Part shown: positions 45,250-54,844 of the stretch, one piece after another
How the letters are laid out: each line of letters opens with the position of its first letter
How positions within the stretch are numbered: the first letter of the stretch is position 1
Assembly (NCBI GenBank): GCA_016177735.1
Contig: JACOUS010000018.1
Location: forward strand, 124,001 to 188,000
DNA length: 64,000 nt
Reading direction: 5' to 3'
From: Ignavibacteriales bacterium
GTDB lineage: Bacteria; Bacteroidota; Ignavibacteria; Ignavibacteriales; Melioribacteraceae
Translations under genes and position numbers: made by a program
The notes under the pieces: model-generated
Database searches by the model: none
What the model was told of the DNA's origin: nothing
The model's input: only the letters and a program-made list of their open reading frames with translations

Positions 45250-46550
45250 TGATTATCCTTGCTCTCTTTTTGAGAATTATTGTTTGTTCTGTTTTTATCC
45301 AAAGCAAAAAGTTCTTTTAATAAAATTGTGTTGGATGTCAGTTTCTGTAAGTTGGCACCGGATTCTGCAACCTCGCGCAATTTGACTGTCGGATTATGCA
45401 GAATACGTCCGATCATCCGCCGTGTCATGTCTTCAATTTTTGCATAATCATCATCGCTGATTTTGTTTCTTATTTTTTCCAATTCATCACTGCGGATCTC
45501 ATCAAAAAATTCGCGCAAAGATTTTATAGTCGGCACAACTTCAAGCGCGTTGTACCATCCGAAAAAGCTAACCATCTCTTCCATTATTATTTTTTCCACA
45601 ATAGGAATTTCATTCCGCCGCTTCAACAAATTTTGGTCAACAATTATTTTCAAAGAATCCATATCGTGATAAAAGACATTATCAATTTTTTTTACTTCGG
45701 GCTCAACATCGCGCGGAACAGCAATATCCATTATAACAACGGGACTCCCTTTTCTTTTTTTAACTGCCGGAATGATGTCTTCCTTCGTGAGAATAAAATT
45801 ATCCGAACTTGTTGCGCTGATAATTATATCGAAATTATGAAGATGTTCTTTCAAAAATTGGAACGGAATAATTTCCCCGTGAATTTTTTCGGCAAGTTTT
45901 TCTGCACGCTCGATTGTTCTGTTGCTGATTGTAATTTTTTCAACGCCTTTATCGTGCAAATGAACTGCGGCAAGTTCTGCGGTTTCGCCGGCGCCGATTA
46001 TAAGTGCGGATTTTTTATCGAGGTTCGCAAATATTTTTTCAACTACTTGCACAGCCGCGTAACTTACGGTAACAGCGCCTTCGCCAATTCCGGTTTCGCT
46101 TATTGATCTTTTGCCGACTTTCACTGCCGAATCGAACAGTCTGCTCAAAATTGTGCCGGTAAAATTTAAGTCTTCCGATATTTCGTACGCTTCTTTTACT
46201 TGTCCTAAAATCTGGCTGTCGCCTATAATCAAAGAATCAATCCCGGCGGAAACGGAGAACAAATGTTTTACCGCTCCGCAAGAAAAATATTTCACAAAAT
46301 TTTCCGGTTTAATCTCTTTCACCGGTTTGAATTCGAGAAGAGAACTAACGAGCGAGTTTGAATTGAAGTTGTCATTTTTCGGCAGACCGAAAATTTCCGT
46401 ACGGTTGCATGTAGAAATAACAACACCTTCGGAAAGTTCGTTTTTGAGCACCGGGATAAAATCTACAATCTCGTTTCTGCTTAAATGAAGAGCCTCGCGT
46501 AATTCAATAGGTGCGGTTTTATGATTTATTGTAATACTTAAAAAATTCAT
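45246..46550 (-). CDS. hemA: Glutamyl-tRNA reductase
   Basis: First step of C5 haem synthesis. The 434-aa protein has catalytic Cys48 in VISTCNRTEIF, the NADPH fold around ALIIGAGETAELAAVHL, and the C-terminal dimerisation helices. It is five bases downstream of the HemX-like gene, the arrangement seen for hemA and hemX in Gram-positives and others. Confidence 0.98.
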   Translation of the reverse strand: MNFLSITINHKTAPIELREALHLSRNEIVDFIPVLKNELSEGVVISTCNRTEIFGLPKNDNFNSNSLVSSLLEFKPVKEIKPENFVKYFSCGAVKHLFSVSAGIDSLIIGDSQILGQVKEAYEISEDLNFTGTILSRLFDSAVKVGKRSISETGIGEGAVTVSYAAVQVVEKIFANLDKKSALIIGAGETAELAAVHLHDKGVEKITISNRTIERAEKLAEKIHGEIIPFQFLKEHLHNFDIIISATSSDNFILTKEDIIPAVKKRKGSPVVIMDIAVPRDVEPEVKKIDNVFYHDMDSLKIIVDQNLLKRRNEIPIVEKIIMEEMVSFFGWYNALEVVPTIKSLREFFDEIRSDELEKIRNKISDDDYAKIEDMTRRMIGRILHNPTVKLREVAESGANLQKLTSNTILLKELFALDKNRTNNNSQKESKDNH

Positions 46551-46555
46551 CTCGA

Positions 46556-47380
46556 TTAATAAAAAGAATGAAATGTATTAGCGAGCGTGCTCGTAAAAAT
46601 TAAAGAGAGTATCGCAAATACAAATCCGCTGAGAGAAAAAATTATTACTTTCTTGCCGTACCAGTTTGCAAAAAGTTTGCTGACAATTCCGGTGCCGTAA
46701 ACAAACCAAACAATTGCTGTCCCGATTATTTTGGGGTCAGTGTAACTAAAATTCGGGAAGGCAGACGGCAGCCAGATCACTCCAATTGTAATTGCAACAC
46801 TTAATAAAGCAAAGCCGATAACAAGCGAATAGAAACTTAGCTTCTCAAGAATTTCCAAACTTGGCAAGCGGTTGAATATTAATCCGAATTTACTCGCTTT
46901 AAGATTTTTATAAAGAATCAAAAACAACACTCCATACACAGCAGAGATTGTAATTCCCGAATAGCCGAGCAGAGCACTGATAACATGCAAACCAAGCAGA
47001 CGGTTTCTCAGAACATCGGGCACAGCATAATCATGTTCGATGAAAAATGTTGAGACCGTTTGAAATACTACCGAAAAGAAAATTATGAAAAGACCGGTTC
47101 CGCGTATATCGGTTAACAATTCCAAGATGAAGTAAGAAAAGCAAATGGAAAATGCCAGCAGAGAAAATATTTCGAACTTGTTTGTAATCGGTGTATGATC
47201 GTACTCCATTGTTCTCAAGAGCAGATAAAAAATGTGAACAAAAAGAGTAATGAACAGAAAAATTCTTTTGGAATTGGTCAACAAATTTTTCTCTGCAAAA
47301 AAATCGTAAGCATAAACTACGAACGTGAAGAGATATAAAACGGGCAGTACGATATTTAAAAATTCTATTGTAGCGAGCAT
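46556..47380 (-). CDS. HemX/CcsA-like membrane protein
   Basis: A 274-aa protein with about eight helices, of the cytochrome c assembly (CcsA) fold. Unlike CcmC and CcmF, the tryptophan-rich haem motif is absent; the matching place reads NFSYTDPKIIG, keeping only DPK. That fits HemX-type proteins, which regulate HemA levels or assist haem handling, better than a haem lyase. It starts the hemA-hemC-hemD-hemE operon. Confidence 0.85.
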   Translation of the reverse strand: MLATIEFLNIVLPVLYLFTFVVYAYDFFAEKNLLTNSKRIFLFITLFVHIFYLLLRTMEYDHTPITNKFEIFSLLAFSICFSYFILELLTDIRGTGLFIIFFSVVFQTVSTFFIEHDYAVPDVLRNRLLGLHVISALLGYSGITISAVYGVLFLILYKNLKASKFGLIFNRLPSLEILEKLSFYSLVIGFALLSVAITIGVIWLPSAFPNFSYTDPKIIGTAIVWFVYGTGIVSKLFANWYGKKVIIFSLSGFVFAILSLIFTSTLANTFHSFY

Positions 47381-47604
47381 TGTAACTTCTTTTAACGTGG
47401 ATTAATCTTGCTAATATTATGCCATGATGTAAAAATCACACGCCAAAATTAGCAAATAAAACACAGAAAAACGTATTGTTTTGAGGGTAAAAAGCCGGAT
47501 GCAGGCCATTCATAAATGGAATAGTCAGAAATTTTATAGCTGTTTTTCATCTTTGAAAGATAGACTATCTTCTTTTCTTGGAAATGAGACCGTATAAAAA
47601 TAAA

Positions 47605-47625
47605 GAAGCCGCTCGAGGCGGCTTC
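47605..47625 (-). terminator. Terminator of the porin-cytochrome operon
   Basis: GAAGCCGC-TCGAG-GCGGCTTC; on the minus strand it is followed by TTTATTTTTA. It lies 26 bases after the stop of the cytochrome at 47651. Confidence 0.9.
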
Positions 47626-47650
47626 TTCAAAAATAAAATAGTGAAACGGA

Positions 47651-48664
47651 TCAGTTGTTGAATACGTTTATCTTGCCGTCCATGTGTTTTGTTTTGTCGA
47701 TGATTTCACCTTTGTTGTTTATAACACCGACATGGCAAGTTGCACACGAGCGCAGTTCTGAAGCCACATGACCCGTCGGCGGTAATCCGTGACAAGTTCC
47801 GCAAGCGGCTTGTGTATCATCAACTTTATTCCAAACCGGCTGGAAATTATTGCCCGTGATTTCATCTGCAGTGTATGCAAATGAGTAAGAAGAATTTGCT
47901 TTGCTGAATTTGAAACTGCCGTGGCAGTATGTGTTACTGCATTTGTTGTCGCCCGGATTATAAGTCGGCACGTCTATGCCCGAAGAACTGAAACTTCCGA
48001 AAATAATTTCTGCTTTCGGAGAGTTATCAATGTGTCCGGCTGAACTAAATTTTGCCGGCACAACATGGCATTCTTCGCAAGAAACATTTTGTGCAATTGA
48101 TGCCGCAGACAAATGTTTAACGTGCGCTCCAACTCCGGCGTCGGTTGTACTTGTTGAATCATTCAAAGCTTGCGGAGGTGCAATTGATGTTGCGGCTGCA
48201 AAATCTCCATGACATGTATTGCAAGCTTCCGGTCCGCCGGATTTACTATGACAAGTGTAGCAAGTTGGGCTTGTAATTCCGCCGGCATAATTTGCACCAT
48301 GGCATTGTGAACATTGATCAAGCTTCCAATTTGCTGCCGCGATAAATTTTCCGTGGAAGTGTTCCGACCCTTTAATTAACATTCCGTCCACGTGCACGTT
48401 AATTGCCGGGTGACAGTTGTTATTGTTACAGTTAACTTTTGCCGTACCGCCGGAAAAATCCGATGCATGGCATCGTTTGCAGTCATCCATGTTATCGTTA
48501 ACAAGCTGTCTGCCGTGGAAATCCGAAGAACTTTTTACAAGCACATCTTTTCCGTGCACGCCGATAGTAACCGGCGGCGCTATTTCATTCTGAATATCAC
48601 TGCATGAGGTAACTGCAATTCCAACAGCTAATAAAATTGTGAGATAAATTTTTGTGTATTTCAT
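47651..48664 (-). CDS. Multihaem cytochrome c lipoprotein (outer-surface candidate)
   Basis: A 337-aa lipoprotein with lipobox AVTSC (Cys21) and nine haem sites: seven CXXCH and two CX4CH (CNNNNCH, CSNTYCH). The CX4CH pattern with nearby GCHG-like spacing recalls the metal-reducer outer-surface cytochromes (Geobacter-type). It is the last gene of a porin-cytochrome operon, 24 bases after the 14-haem gene, so it may be the outward-facing subunit of the conduit. Confidence 0.9.
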   Translation of the reverse strand: MKYTKIYLTILLAVGIAVTSCSDIQNEIAPPVTIGVHGKDVLVKSSSDFHGRQLVNDNMDDCKRCHASDFSGGTAKVNCNNNNCHPAINVHVDGMLIKGSEHFHGKFIAAANWKLDQCSQCHGANYAGGITSPTCYTCHSKSGGPEACNTCHGDFAAATSIAPPQALNDSTSTTDAGVGAHVKHLSAASIAQNVSCEECHVVPAKFSSAGHIDNSPKAEIIFGSFSSSGIDVPTYNPGDNKCSNTYCHGSFKFSKANSSYSFAYTADEITGNNFQPVWNKVDDTQAACGTCHGLPPTGHVASELRSCATCHVGVINNKGEIIDKTKHMDGKINVFNN

Positions 48665-48688
48665 AATCTACCCAAGAGATTGAATTAA

Positions 48689-49894
48689 CTAATTATGACA
48701 ATATCCGCAGAATCCAACTCCTCTGATTCCGTTTGGTCTGGCGTTGGCATCTGTATGACATGAATAGCAGATTGAATTTTCATCTGAATGCCAGTCGCCG
48801 CCTTCATCATCACGCAAGAAATTTCTTTCGTGAGTTTTCGGATTGGTGCCTTTAACGCCGTCGTTATCAACGTGGCAAAGAATGCAATTAGCATCAGCGC
48901 CTTGAACATCATGGCACGATGCACATTGTTCGATATCGCGTTTTGCCAATATTGCATGTTGACCTCCGCCGCTGCCGACTCCGATTGTTGCAAAGTTTGC
49001 AGATTTGTGTGATGAAGGAACAAAACCTTCCAATGCAAAATCTCCACCTTCGGAATCATGGCACTCTGCGCAGAATGTTTCTGTTTGATGGCATGTTTGA
49101 CACTCGCTCGATTTTCCTTTTGCATCAATTCCGTGCGAGTAGCGGTAATTCATGTCGTGCACGCGTGCAATGTTTTGTTGTTTTGTATTGTCCGTAAAAT
49201 TGTGCGGCGAGTAAGGTGTAATGAAATCACGGTCGGCATTTGTTTCAGTCAGCATTGTTGTTGCAGTGTGACATGTTTCGCAGAAGGTGTTATCATGGCA
49301 CATCTCGCATTCTGCTTTCGGTGATTCAGCATGAAACTTATGTGACTTCACAAAATTTACTTGCTGATGATCTAACGGAATTAAATTCGCAGTAGAAATG
49401 TGGCATGTTTCGCAGTTGTTTGCCGCAACTGTTGATCCGTTATGACATGTGTAGCAATTGCTCATCGGAGGATTTACAGAAGCGGATTCAAATGAATATG
49501 CAACTTCGTCAAGTCCCTTATGGCAAGATTCACATTGCATGTTCTGATCGGTAACGTGCATCTTGTGATTGAAAAGCAGTTCCGATTCTTTTTGAATGAG
49601 CGGTTCGTTCACATTTTCATAATGACAGAAATTACAGTTCTCTGTGTCTTCAACATCATGACAAGCTGCACACACCGCTTTTTCGGGAAGCAGACGATCT
49701 TTCAGCGAAGTACTCGCTGCGGTTTTATCATGGCAAGTTGCACAGTCCGTAACTTCTTTGTGAACTGAATGTGAAAATTTGATAATGTCTTTGTTTGTTT
49801 TGCCCAGTGATACGTTATTTGAATCTATCGCAGCAATAGTTATGAAAACAATTATTGCAAGCGATAATACGGCGTATAAAAATTTCATTTTCAT
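48689..49894 (-). CDS. 14-haem cytochrome c (conduit subunit candidate)
   Basis: A 401-aa exported protein with 14 CXXCH motifs and many additional His for axial ligation. The N-terminal hydrophobic segment (about 4-22) is an uncleaved or standard signal. It begins six bases after the porin stop codon, so it is tightly coupled, and is the likely haem wire inserted in the porin barrel, like MtrA or the Geobacter OmaB group, though longer and with more haems than those. Confidence 0.92.
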   Translation of the reverse strand: MKMKFLYAVLSLAIIVFITIAAIDSNNVSLGKTNKDIIKFSHSVHKEVTDCATCHDKTAASTSLKDRLLPEKAVCAACHDVEDTENCNFCHYENVNEPLIQKESELLFNHKMHVTDQNMQCESCHKGLDEVAYSFESASVNPPMSNCYTCHNGSTVAANNCETCHISTANLIPLDHQQVNFVKSHKFHAESPKAECEMCHDNTFCETCHTATTMLTETNADRDFITPYSPHNFTDNTKQQNIARVHDMNYRYSHGIDAKGKSSECQTCHQTETFCAECHDSEGGDFALEGFVPSSHKSANFATIGVGSGGGQHAILAKRDIEQCASCHDVQGADANCILCHVDNDGVKGTNPKTHERNFLRDDEGGDWHSDENSICYSCHTDANARPNGIRGVGFCGYCHN

Positions 49895-49900
49895 ATAGTT

Positions 49901-51166
49901 TTAAAAGTTTGTATTGAATAAGTAATTTACTTTGAAGAGAACTCTGAAATCATTTTCGTAAATCTTGTTGTTGAAGTATTGTCCTTGAACATCAAACGAA
50001 AAAGTTCTCCACGGGCGTAGATTGCATCCGGCAGAGAGAGAAGTAATATTGTTTGCTCTGTCGCCTGCAGATAATTTGTAATTGGTAACAGATAAACCGA
50101 GAGACGGAGTTACAAATCCGTCTGCAAAAGATTTTGCAGTATAAAGCGAAATGGATTCAAGTTCGCCTGCGTAGCCGAAATTTTTTCTATAGCTCAAACT
50201 TCCGTAATTAGTATTTGCGCCGAGTGTAATTCGTGTCGAGTGATCGTCTTCGTAACTAACGTATCCAACTTTTCCGGTAAGCGTGTAAAGATCGCTCACG
50301 CGCAAATCGAAGCCGCCTTCAATTTCTTCAGTACTTCCGTAATTGAAGACAGAGAAGATTGAATTGTACCTGATCTTCGGCTCTCTGAAATTATAATAAC
50401 CGGTAATGCCGATCTCTTTTGTTACATCAAACCGGCTGTCAATTTCGAACTTTGATGTTTCGGAGTAATTCAAATCGTATTCGTAGCGTGTGCTTATATC
50501 AATATTTTCATGATTGTAAAAAACTTCTCCGGTTAGATATTTGTACTGATTGGATTTCTGCTGAATTAATCTCGTGATCGGATCGCTGTCGTCATCAAGT
50601 CTGTATGCGCTGTAATCGTATGTTCTAAAATTTTTATCGATGTAGCTGACTGCAAAACGAAAATCTTTTAATGCCGTCGTTTCGATCTTACCGCCAAGTA
50701 CGTAATCATTTGCAAGGTTATCGGTCATTTCAAGTTTCTGATATGCCGGAACATTTCCACCATAATACCCCGCAACTGCAAAATCGGAATATTTTATTTT
50801 CAGACTGACACCGTCGAACAAACCACCGGCAACCGGAGTGAAGAGAGGCTGCCTTCCGAGTTTTAATGTAGCGGCATTAAAAATATCTCTCGCTTCAAAA
50901 TATAAATTATAAAACCTGAGCCGAGCATCGTTATCCAATGTTTTGCCGATGTTTGATTCAAGGTTTGTACGAGTGCGGAGAGAAAATTTATTGTAATTGA
51001 AATTTAGGTTGAGTGCTTGAAATGATCGTATAAATGTTTCCGAACTTGCGGTAGAATTATATCTTTCGAAAGTATAGAAAGAAGAAGAAAATCTGCCGTT
51101 AAGATTTTGTGCAGATACCATCATCGGCAGAAACAAAATTAAATTTAGGAAAATCAGCTTTTTCAT
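49901..51166 (-). CDS. Outer-membrane porin of porin-cytochrome conduit
   Basis: A 421-aa predicted beta-barrel. Signal peptide 1-19 (ending MVSAQ), then long amphipathic strands with regular turns and a C-terminal aromatic residue (VNYLFNTNF). It has no CXXCH. Its place between a 4-haem and a 14-haem cytochrome gene, with gaps of 14 and 6 bases, matches porin-cytochrome complexes (MtrB-like or OmbB-like by position, not by visible sequence identity). Confidence 0.82.
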   Translation of the reverse strand: MKKLIFLNLILFLPMMVSAQNLNGRFSSSFYTFERYNSTASSETFIRSFQALNLNFNYNKFSLRTRTNLESNIGKTLDNDARLRFYNLYFEARDIFNAATLKLGRQPLFTPVAGGLFDGVSLKIKYSDFAVAGYYGGNVPAYQKLEMTDNLANDYVLGGKIETTALKDFRFAVSYIDKNFRTYDYSAYRLDDDSDPITRLIQQKSNQYKYLTGEVFYNHENIDISTRYEYDLNYSETSKFEIDSRFDVTKEIGITGYYNFREPKIRYNSIFSVFNYGSTEEIEGGFDLRVSDLYTLTGKVGYVSYEDDHSTRITLGANTNYGSLSYRKNFGYAGELESISLYTAKSFADGFVTPSLGLSVTNYKLSAGDRANNITSLSAGCNLRPWRTFSFDVQGQYFNNKIYENDFRVLFKVNYLFNTNF

Positions 51167-51180
51167 TTTAAGCCTGTCTC

Positions 51181-51744
51181 TTATTTTGCCGCTGGAACTT
51201 TATGAGCAATCTTTGCCCACATTTCATCAAACTTGAATTCTTTGTAAGTCGGGCTTTGTTCATTATGGCAGCTTTTGCAGCCCTTTTCAATTTCTGTGTT
51301 GTCTTTCCAAATTATTAAACCGTTCTTTACTGATTCTTCACGGCTCTTCATTACTTTCAACGTTTTGTATGCAGAACCGGCGCCGTGACAAGTTTCGCAT
51401 TGAACGCCCTCTTCGATTTTGAATTTCGGACCGATCAATTTTTTATCTGCAACATCATGACCGGCTGCATGGCATTTCAAACATTCCGGCGACTCAACTG
51501 CCTTTGTAGCGAGTCCTTTCTCTTTGGCAATTTTATCTGCTTCTTCAGTCATCAAAGCTTTGTAAGCGTTTGCGTGTTTGCTTTCTTGCCATATCTTTAA
51601 CTGCTGTCCTTGTTTTTCTGTTTTATGGCACGTACCGCAAACTTGTGTACCTTCGTACCCGTTTGATTGTGCGGCAGTGTTAACCGGAAGAACTAAATAA
51701 ACGGCTACAAAAAAAGTCAGGATAAATCCGCTTCTTTTCAACAT
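51181..51744 (-). CDS. Tetrahaem cytochrome c (cytochrome c554-like)
   Basis: A 187-aa exported cytochrome with signal peptide (1-25) and four haem sites: CGTCH, CLKCH, CETCH and CKSCH. The spacing, with CLKCHAAGH and a CETCHGAGS, is like the cytochrome c554/c-prime family. ATG 51744 is chosen because AGGAG lies upstream; the frame opens 8 codons earlier. It could carry electrons across the periplasm to the conduit. Confidence 0.9.
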   Translation of the reverse strand: MLKRSGFILTFFVAVYLVLPVNTAAQSNGYEGTQVCGTCHKTEKQGQQLKIWQESKHANAYKALMTEEADKIAKEKGLATKAVESPECLKCHAAGHDVADKKLIGPKFKIEEGVQCETCHGAGSAYKTLKVMKSREESVKNGLIIWKDNTEIEKGCKSCHNEQSPTYKEFKFDEMWAKIAHKVPAAK

Positions 51745-51899
51745 GGTTTTTCTCCTATAAATGGGCAAAAAATTATTCCGTGTTAAGAACTTTATTAATC
51801 TTTTTTAAAATATGGACATATGTATTAAAAGGCAATTATGTCCTTTTATTTAGATTTTGTATTCCTAAATACATTTAATGAAGTAGGTCAATTAAAATA

Positions 51900-51975
51900 A
51901 TGAGAGCGTTTCCTCGCACTGCAAAAGTAAGTGAGGAAAGGTCATCACAAGTAGCTATTGGATGACCTTGTAAAT
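51900..51975 (-). repeat. Inverted repeats after the cytochrome c/b fusion gene
   Basis: AAGGTCATC and GATGACCTT face each other across a short loop, and next to them CCTCAC and GTGAGG repeat. There is no strong T-run. It could be a weak terminator or attenuator between the 813-aa gene and the conduit operon. Confidence 0.4.
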
Positions 51976-51980
51976 GCAAT

Positions 51981-54422
51981 TTATTTTTTTTGATTCTCTG
52001 TGCCGTTCTCTTCGGTTACCGGGTTTAATTTTTTATCGAGCCAGCTTCTTAATTCAAGATCGTTATTCAATTCGGAATCTATTATCAAATCCGGATCCAG
52101 TCCGTTTTTCTCCAGCGTTGAAGTAAAGAGGAGAGTAGAATTGCTGAGTTTTTTTAATGTACGCTTTTCAGCTTTGAATTCTTTCCATTCGAGAACAACT
52201 TTGCGGAAATGTTTTTCGTGATGATGGCGATAATTTTTTAAGGTCATTTTGCCGTCAATCCATGTTAAACTCATGGGATATTCGTGCGGATGGAAAATTA
52301 CAAAGAACCAGTGCCAAACAAGTATTGCAAGTGTTGCAAGTATTGCTTCGTAGAAGTGAATTAATTCGCTGACTTTAATTAACCAAACCGGTGCCCAATC
52401 GCCAACAACAGTCGGGAACCAAAGAATAAATCCGGTTACTCCCATAACAATAGTTCCCCAAATCAATGCCCAGTATTCGGCTTTTTCGGTGTAATCATAT
52501 TTATCAAATTTCGGTTTTGTCTCTTTCAGTTTCAGATAGTAGAGAATGTTATCTCGCGCTTCAATTAAATCGCTGAACTTCGGAAGCATATTGAATAGAA
52601 CGTCTCTTCCGCGCGCAGTGAAAATCAAATAAAAAATGTGATAAGCACCGGACACAATCATAACAACTGCGGCTGTGCGGTGAATATTTTGGCGGACAGT
52701 TTCGGTCATTCCAAAAAATTGAAGCAGTTCTGACCACCAGCTATCGTGGAATTTTAATGCAAAGCCGGTAATTGCAAGTGTTAAGAATGAAACCAAAAGG
52801 ATGAGATGCTGCACAACTTCATTTTTTGTGAAGCGCGGAATGGCAATTTCTCTTTGCTGATGTTTTCTCTTTTTCTTGATCTCGTAAACAAAAATTAGAA
52901 CGTTGTGAAGAATCATTCCGCCGATTACCGAAATGATCAACCAGAAATAAATTGTTGTGACGATATCTTCAATCTTTGCGGCAAGTTTATTCTGTGTTAC
53001 GTGTGAATAGCTTTGTGCAAAAACCGGTGCAGCTTCCGGATGGCATTTCTTGCAAGTTTCCGTAACGTTTGCCGGATTAATTGAAGAAGCCGGATGTTCT
53101 TGCGGTAAAATTTTGTGAACACTGTGACAGTCAACGCACATAGCCGCATCTTTATCGCCGCGCATTACTGCAAGTCCGTGATAGCTGTCCTGATATAATT
53201 TTGCCTGCTCGCTGTTCTTGCCGAATCTTTCCGAGATGCGCGGATTTTCATGGCATGCGATGCAAGTCTTTTCCTGAATCTTTTTAATTTCTTCGCGTTT
53301 GTTTCCGTTGCTGATTGTATGAATGCTGTGTTCGCTATGGCAGTCGTTACAAACCGGTGCTTCTCTAAATCCTTTCTTAGCACGAATCCAATGAATCGAT
53401 TGTTCGTAATCTTCCACAATTTCTTTGTGGCAAGTGCCGCAAGTCTGCGGAACGTTGTACGCAGAAATTGTAGAGCCGGGCTGAACTTTATTTTTTATGT
53501 TATGAGTTCCATGGCAAGTAGAACAATTCGGTGCATCGGTTCTTCCTTTGCTTACAAGCACGCCGTGAATTGATTTCGAATATGTCTTTCCCGGTTCGGG
53601 CATTGCGAGATTAAATTTCTTTGCAAGCTTCGGATTGTCATGGCATTTGCCGCATGTTTCTGCAATATTTTTCGGATGAACTTTACTCGATTCGCTTTTA
53701 ACATGTTTGATATCGTGCGAACCGTGACAGTTCCAGCACATCGCAGCTTCATCAATTCCTTCGCTTAGAGAAATTCCGTGAATACTTTCCCGGTGTTCTT
53801 TCGCAATTTCATTATGGCATAAATAGCAGTCTGCTTTTTGTGTTGCACCGACATTTTTAGGATGGTTCGTAAGATTGTTCGATATATAATTATGGCAGTC
53901 TGCGCATTCCAAATTTTTATGTACGGAAGAGGGAAGAGTTAATTTTGTATCAACATTTTTATGACAGCTTAAACATTTATTTTTGCTTGTAACAACCGAG
54001 TGATACGGATTGGCAAGTGTCTTTGATGTATGGCACTTTGAACAATACTCTTTTACTTTTTGTGAATTTGTAACCGGAGGTTTTTTTATTTCATGATTTC
54101 CATGGCACGAAATACAACTTGGCGGGTTTTTCACTTTTAATCTGTGATGAACATCCGACTGCACTGCAGAAGTTTTATCATCATGACAAGTTCCGCAGTC
54201 AACTTTTTTTACGCCTTTCTCCATATGCTCTTCATCGGTAACATCATCATGGCAGCCCTGGCAGTCGATTGCGTCTTTGTGAACCGATTTATCTATTGAT
54301 ATTTCATGACAGTCCGAGCAGTTAAAATCCTGAGCGTAACTTTTATTATTTGTTCCGATGATTAAAATTATTGCTGTGAAAGCTAAAATTTTAAGAGCTG
54401 CATAAGGATTTTTCAATATCAC
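51981..54422 (-). CDS. Inner-membrane multihaem cytochrome c / cytochrome b fusion (CbcL-like)
   Basis: An 813-aa protein. An N-terminal signal anchor (8-25) leads into a periplasmic region to about residue 465 with 16 CXXCH sites. Then come about five to six helices (about 485-720) of the cytochrome b561/NiFe-hydrogenase b type with conserved His (for example HLILLV, HRTAAV, HFYEA, WHWFFVIFHPHEYP). This layout matches CbcL of Geobacter, a menaquinol-oxidising cytochrome. The start is GTG at 54422, preceded by CGGAG. It has more haems than CbcL. Confidence 0.9.
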   Translation of the reverse strand: MILKNPYAALKILAFTAIILIIGTNNKSYAQDFNCSDCHEISIDKSVHKDAIDCQGCHDDVTDEEHMEKGVKKVDCGTCHDDKTSAVQSDVHHRLKVKNPPSCISCHGNHEIKKPPVTNSQKVKEYCSKCHTSKTLANPYHSVVTSKNKCLSCHKNVDTKLTLPSSVHKNLECADCHNYISNNLTNHPKNVGATQKADCYLCHNEIAKEHRESIHGISLSEGIDEAAMCWNCHGSHDIKHVKSESSKVHPKNIAETCGKCHDNPKLAKKFNLAMPEPGKTYSKSIHGVLVSKGRTDAPNCSTCHGTHNIKNKVQPGSTISAYNVPQTCGTCHKEIVEDYEQSIHWIRAKKGFREAPVCNDCHSEHSIHTISNGNKREEIKKIQEKTCIACHENPRISERFGKNSEQAKLYQDSYHGLAVMRGDKDAAMCVDCHSVHKILPQEHPASSINPANVTETCKKCHPEAAPVFAQSYSHVTQNKLAAKIEDIVTTIYFWLIISVIGGMILHNVLIFVYEIKKKRKHQQREIAIPRFTKNEVVQHLILLVSFLTLAITGFALKFHDSWWSELLQFFGMTETVRQNIHRTAAVVMIVSGAYHIFYLIFTARGRDVLFNMLPKFSDLIEARDNILYYLKLKETKPKFDKYDYTEKAEYWALIWGTIVMGVTGFILWFPTVVGDWAPVWLIKVSELIHFYEAILATLAILVWHWFFVIFHPHEYPMSLTWIDGKMTLKNYRHHHEKHFRKVVLEWKEFKAEKRTLKKLSNSTLLFTSTLEKNGLDPDLIIDSELNNDLELRSWLDKKLNPVTEENGTENQKK

Positions 54423-54740
54423 TATTTACTCCGATGATAGTTGATTTAGAAAACATTAAGATTGTTGTGCAGTGCAAAAATCATGCTTAAAAATTTCGTC
54501 TCGCATTTAATGATAAACTGAATATTTGGCAAATTTAATGTGGGTCTGCAAAGTTCTGTTCAGATTATTATTGTATATGAGAATTCGGTTTCAAGATCTA
54601 ATAAGATAATGGACTTAAATATCCTTTCACAAAATATTTAGTTATCGATACTTTGTCAATGAGATAAAATAGAATGAGAAGAATTTTATTTCCAGAGAAG
54701 AGGTCTTAAAAGTGTGAAAGAAAATTAAACTGCAAACGGC
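54423..54740. other. Gene-free spacer upstream of the cytochrome c/b fusion
   Basis: AT-rich, no ORF. It should hold the promoter of the conduit operon on the minus strand. No clear regulatory motif or riboswitch (in particular no GEMM-type motif) was recognised. Confidence 0.5.
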
Positions 54741-54823
54741 TTATTCTTACACTCGCACGTGCTCATGATCTTGCGCTGATCTTTGAAGATCAAGCTTAAG
54801 AACATGAGCATGAGCAAGAATAA
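54741..54823. repeat. Imperfect 83-base palindrome (CATGATCTTG family), copy 2
   Basis: Outer arms TTATTCTT and AAGAATAA; inner arms GCTCATGATCTTG and CAAGCTTAAGAACATGAGC; centre GATCTTTGAAGATC. Related to 36023-36093. It sits directly after the second response regulator and probably ends the redox-sensor operon. Confidence 0.7.
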
Positions 54824-54844
54824 TAGGTCTTGAAATACAATATA

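Noticed and set aside
45396-46106. Long plus-strand open frame (236 codons) opposite hemA
   Set aside because: It is antisense to a clear hemA gene, rich in Phe, Asn and Ile from reversed codons, with no family motif or ribosome-binding site.
46556-47380. Second haem lyase (CcsA) making a System II
   Set aside because: The tryptophan-rich haem motif is missing and no CcsB/ResB gene is near; HemX type is more likely.
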